The notes beneath the pieces are model-generated. The model saw only the letters and a list, made by a program, of their open reading frames with translations. It was not told the origin of the DNA and ran no database searches. From DATJBF01 sp035515475 (GTDB taxonomy: Bacteria > Verrucomicrobiota > Verrucomicrobiia > Palsa-1439), in the NCBI GenBank assembly GCA_035515475.1, contig DATJBF010000009.1, positions 1-6,878 of the forward strand: 6,878 nucleotides of DNA, read 5' to 3'. Of the stretch, positions 6,360 to 6,878 are shown piece by piece (the stretch's first letter is position 1; the number at the start of each line of letters is the position of its first letter). The position numbers were made by a program, and so were the translations under genes.

Positions 6360-6385
6360 GGCCGGGAATCCATTGAATCCCGGCC
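6360..6385. repeat. Inverted repeat at the predicted transcription start of the M23-like gene
   Basis: GGCCGGGA (6360-6367) and TCCCGGCC (6378-6385) are perfect inverted 8-bp arms around a 10-nt centre that itself has partial symmetry (TCCATTGA). It directly follows the TATAAT box, so it could be a repressor site or form a hairpin near the 5' end of the message. There is no T-run, so I do not call it a terminator. Confidence 0.5.
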
Positions 6386-6400
6386 CGCCTTCGGAATAAA

Positions 6401-6878
6401 ATGCCATCAACGATGCAGAACGTGTCTCTCCAGGAATACCATCTTCCGTTCACGGGCCGGTGGTTTGTGGTGCAGGGCGGCGACACGCCGCATGTCAATC
6501 ACCACATGGCCGTGCGAGCCCAATGGTTTGCCGTCGATTTCATCAAGGTCGGCGGCCCGAGCCAGCGCGCTCTATACCAGGGCAACAGGACGGCGCTCGA
6601 AGATTTCTATTCGTGGGGAGAATCCGTGTTGTCTCCCGTGGAAGGGACGGTCGAGGCGGCCATCGACCACTTCCCGGATAATCCGCTCGGGACCAAAGAC
6701 CCGGGCCATCCCGCCGGGAACCACGTCGTCATTGCCGCCGCGCCCGACCGCTACGTGTTCATCGCGCACCTGCAAAAAGGATCGGTGAAGGTCAAGCGTG
6801 GTGAGCACGTCGCCGTCGGACAAGAACTCGGCAGGTGCGGCAACTCCGGCAACAGCGATTGTCCCCACATCCACATGC
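6401..6878 (+). CDS. M23 (LytM-like) peptidase family protein, N-terminal 159 residues, cut by window edge
   Basis: M23 proteins are zinc endopeptidases that cleave peptidoglycan cross-bridges, or are catalytically dead regulators of such enzymes. The visible portion begins at ATG 6401 and is open to the window end. Domain features in order are WFAVDF (42-47), a short beta strand with SPVEGTVEAA (78-87), GNHVVIAA (106-113), AHLQKGSVKVKRGEHVAVGQ (122-141), and GNSGNSDCPHIHM (147-159). The HxH zinc motif is present (H156, H158), as is H123. The first zinc motif, normally HxxxD, has D46 but W42 where histidine belongs; nearby H34-H35 might substitute. No signal peptide is seen, so either the substrate is not in the periplasm or the true start differs; ATG 6413 is the only near alternative. 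Only a weak GGA site precedes 6401. The family call is good, the activity uncertain, and the C-terminus unseen. Confidence 0.85.
   Translation, partial: MPSTMQNVSLQEYHLPFTGRWFVVQGGDTPHVNHHMAVRAQWFAVDFIKVGGPSQRALYQGNRTALEDFYSWGESVLSPVEGTVEAAIDHFPDNPLGTKDPGHPAGNHVVIAAAPDRYVFIAHLQKGSVKVKRGEHVAVGQELGRCGNSGNSDCPHIHM

Overview
This 6.9 kb window is GC-rich, densely packed bacterial DNA (about 60% G+C by eye) and looks chromosomal. It holds seven protein genes, two of them cut by the window edges. I see no tRNA, rRNA, CRISPR array, insertion sequence or phage gene. The organism cannot be named from the sequence; an MscS-type channel plus an M23-like protein only says free-living bacterium. A Verrucomicrobia/Planctomycetes-like or proteobacterial source would fit, but that is a guess.

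Layout from left to right: (1) 1-770, minus strand, an MscS-family mechanosensitive channel missing its C-terminus. (2) 771-914, a 144-nt divergent intergenic region with a perfect 10-3-10 palindrome and candidate promoters facing both ways. (3) 915-2795, plus strand, a short P1B-type metal-transporting ATPase with a TPCP membrane motif and no N-terminal metal-binding domain. It converges on (4) a 119-aa cupin gene at 2817-3176, minus strand, which lies 5 nt downstream of (5) a six-helix K+-channel-like gene at 3182-3901 with an atypical selectivity filter. (6) Upstream of these on the same strand is gdhA, an NADP-type glutamate dehydrogenase, at 3976-5313. (7) Then comes an alpha/beta hydrolase at 5474-6292, minus strand. 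(8) A divergent promoter region with a TATAAT box and an inverted repeat follows, and (9) an M23-peptidase-like gene at 6401 runs off the right edge.

Functionally the window is mostly housekeeping and ion handling. An MscS channel, a cation channel and glutamate dehydrogenase within 5.5 kb would suit potassium-glutamate osmotic balance, but only adjacency supports this. The channel and cupin genes are very probably translated from one message. The other minus-strand genes have gaps of 74 and 160 nt, so their co-transcription is uncertain.

I did not find a clearly new multi-gene system. The points most worth checking are the altered channel filter (T-T-T-F-G-D), its tight coupling to the cupin gene, and the palindrome between the MscS and ATPase genes.
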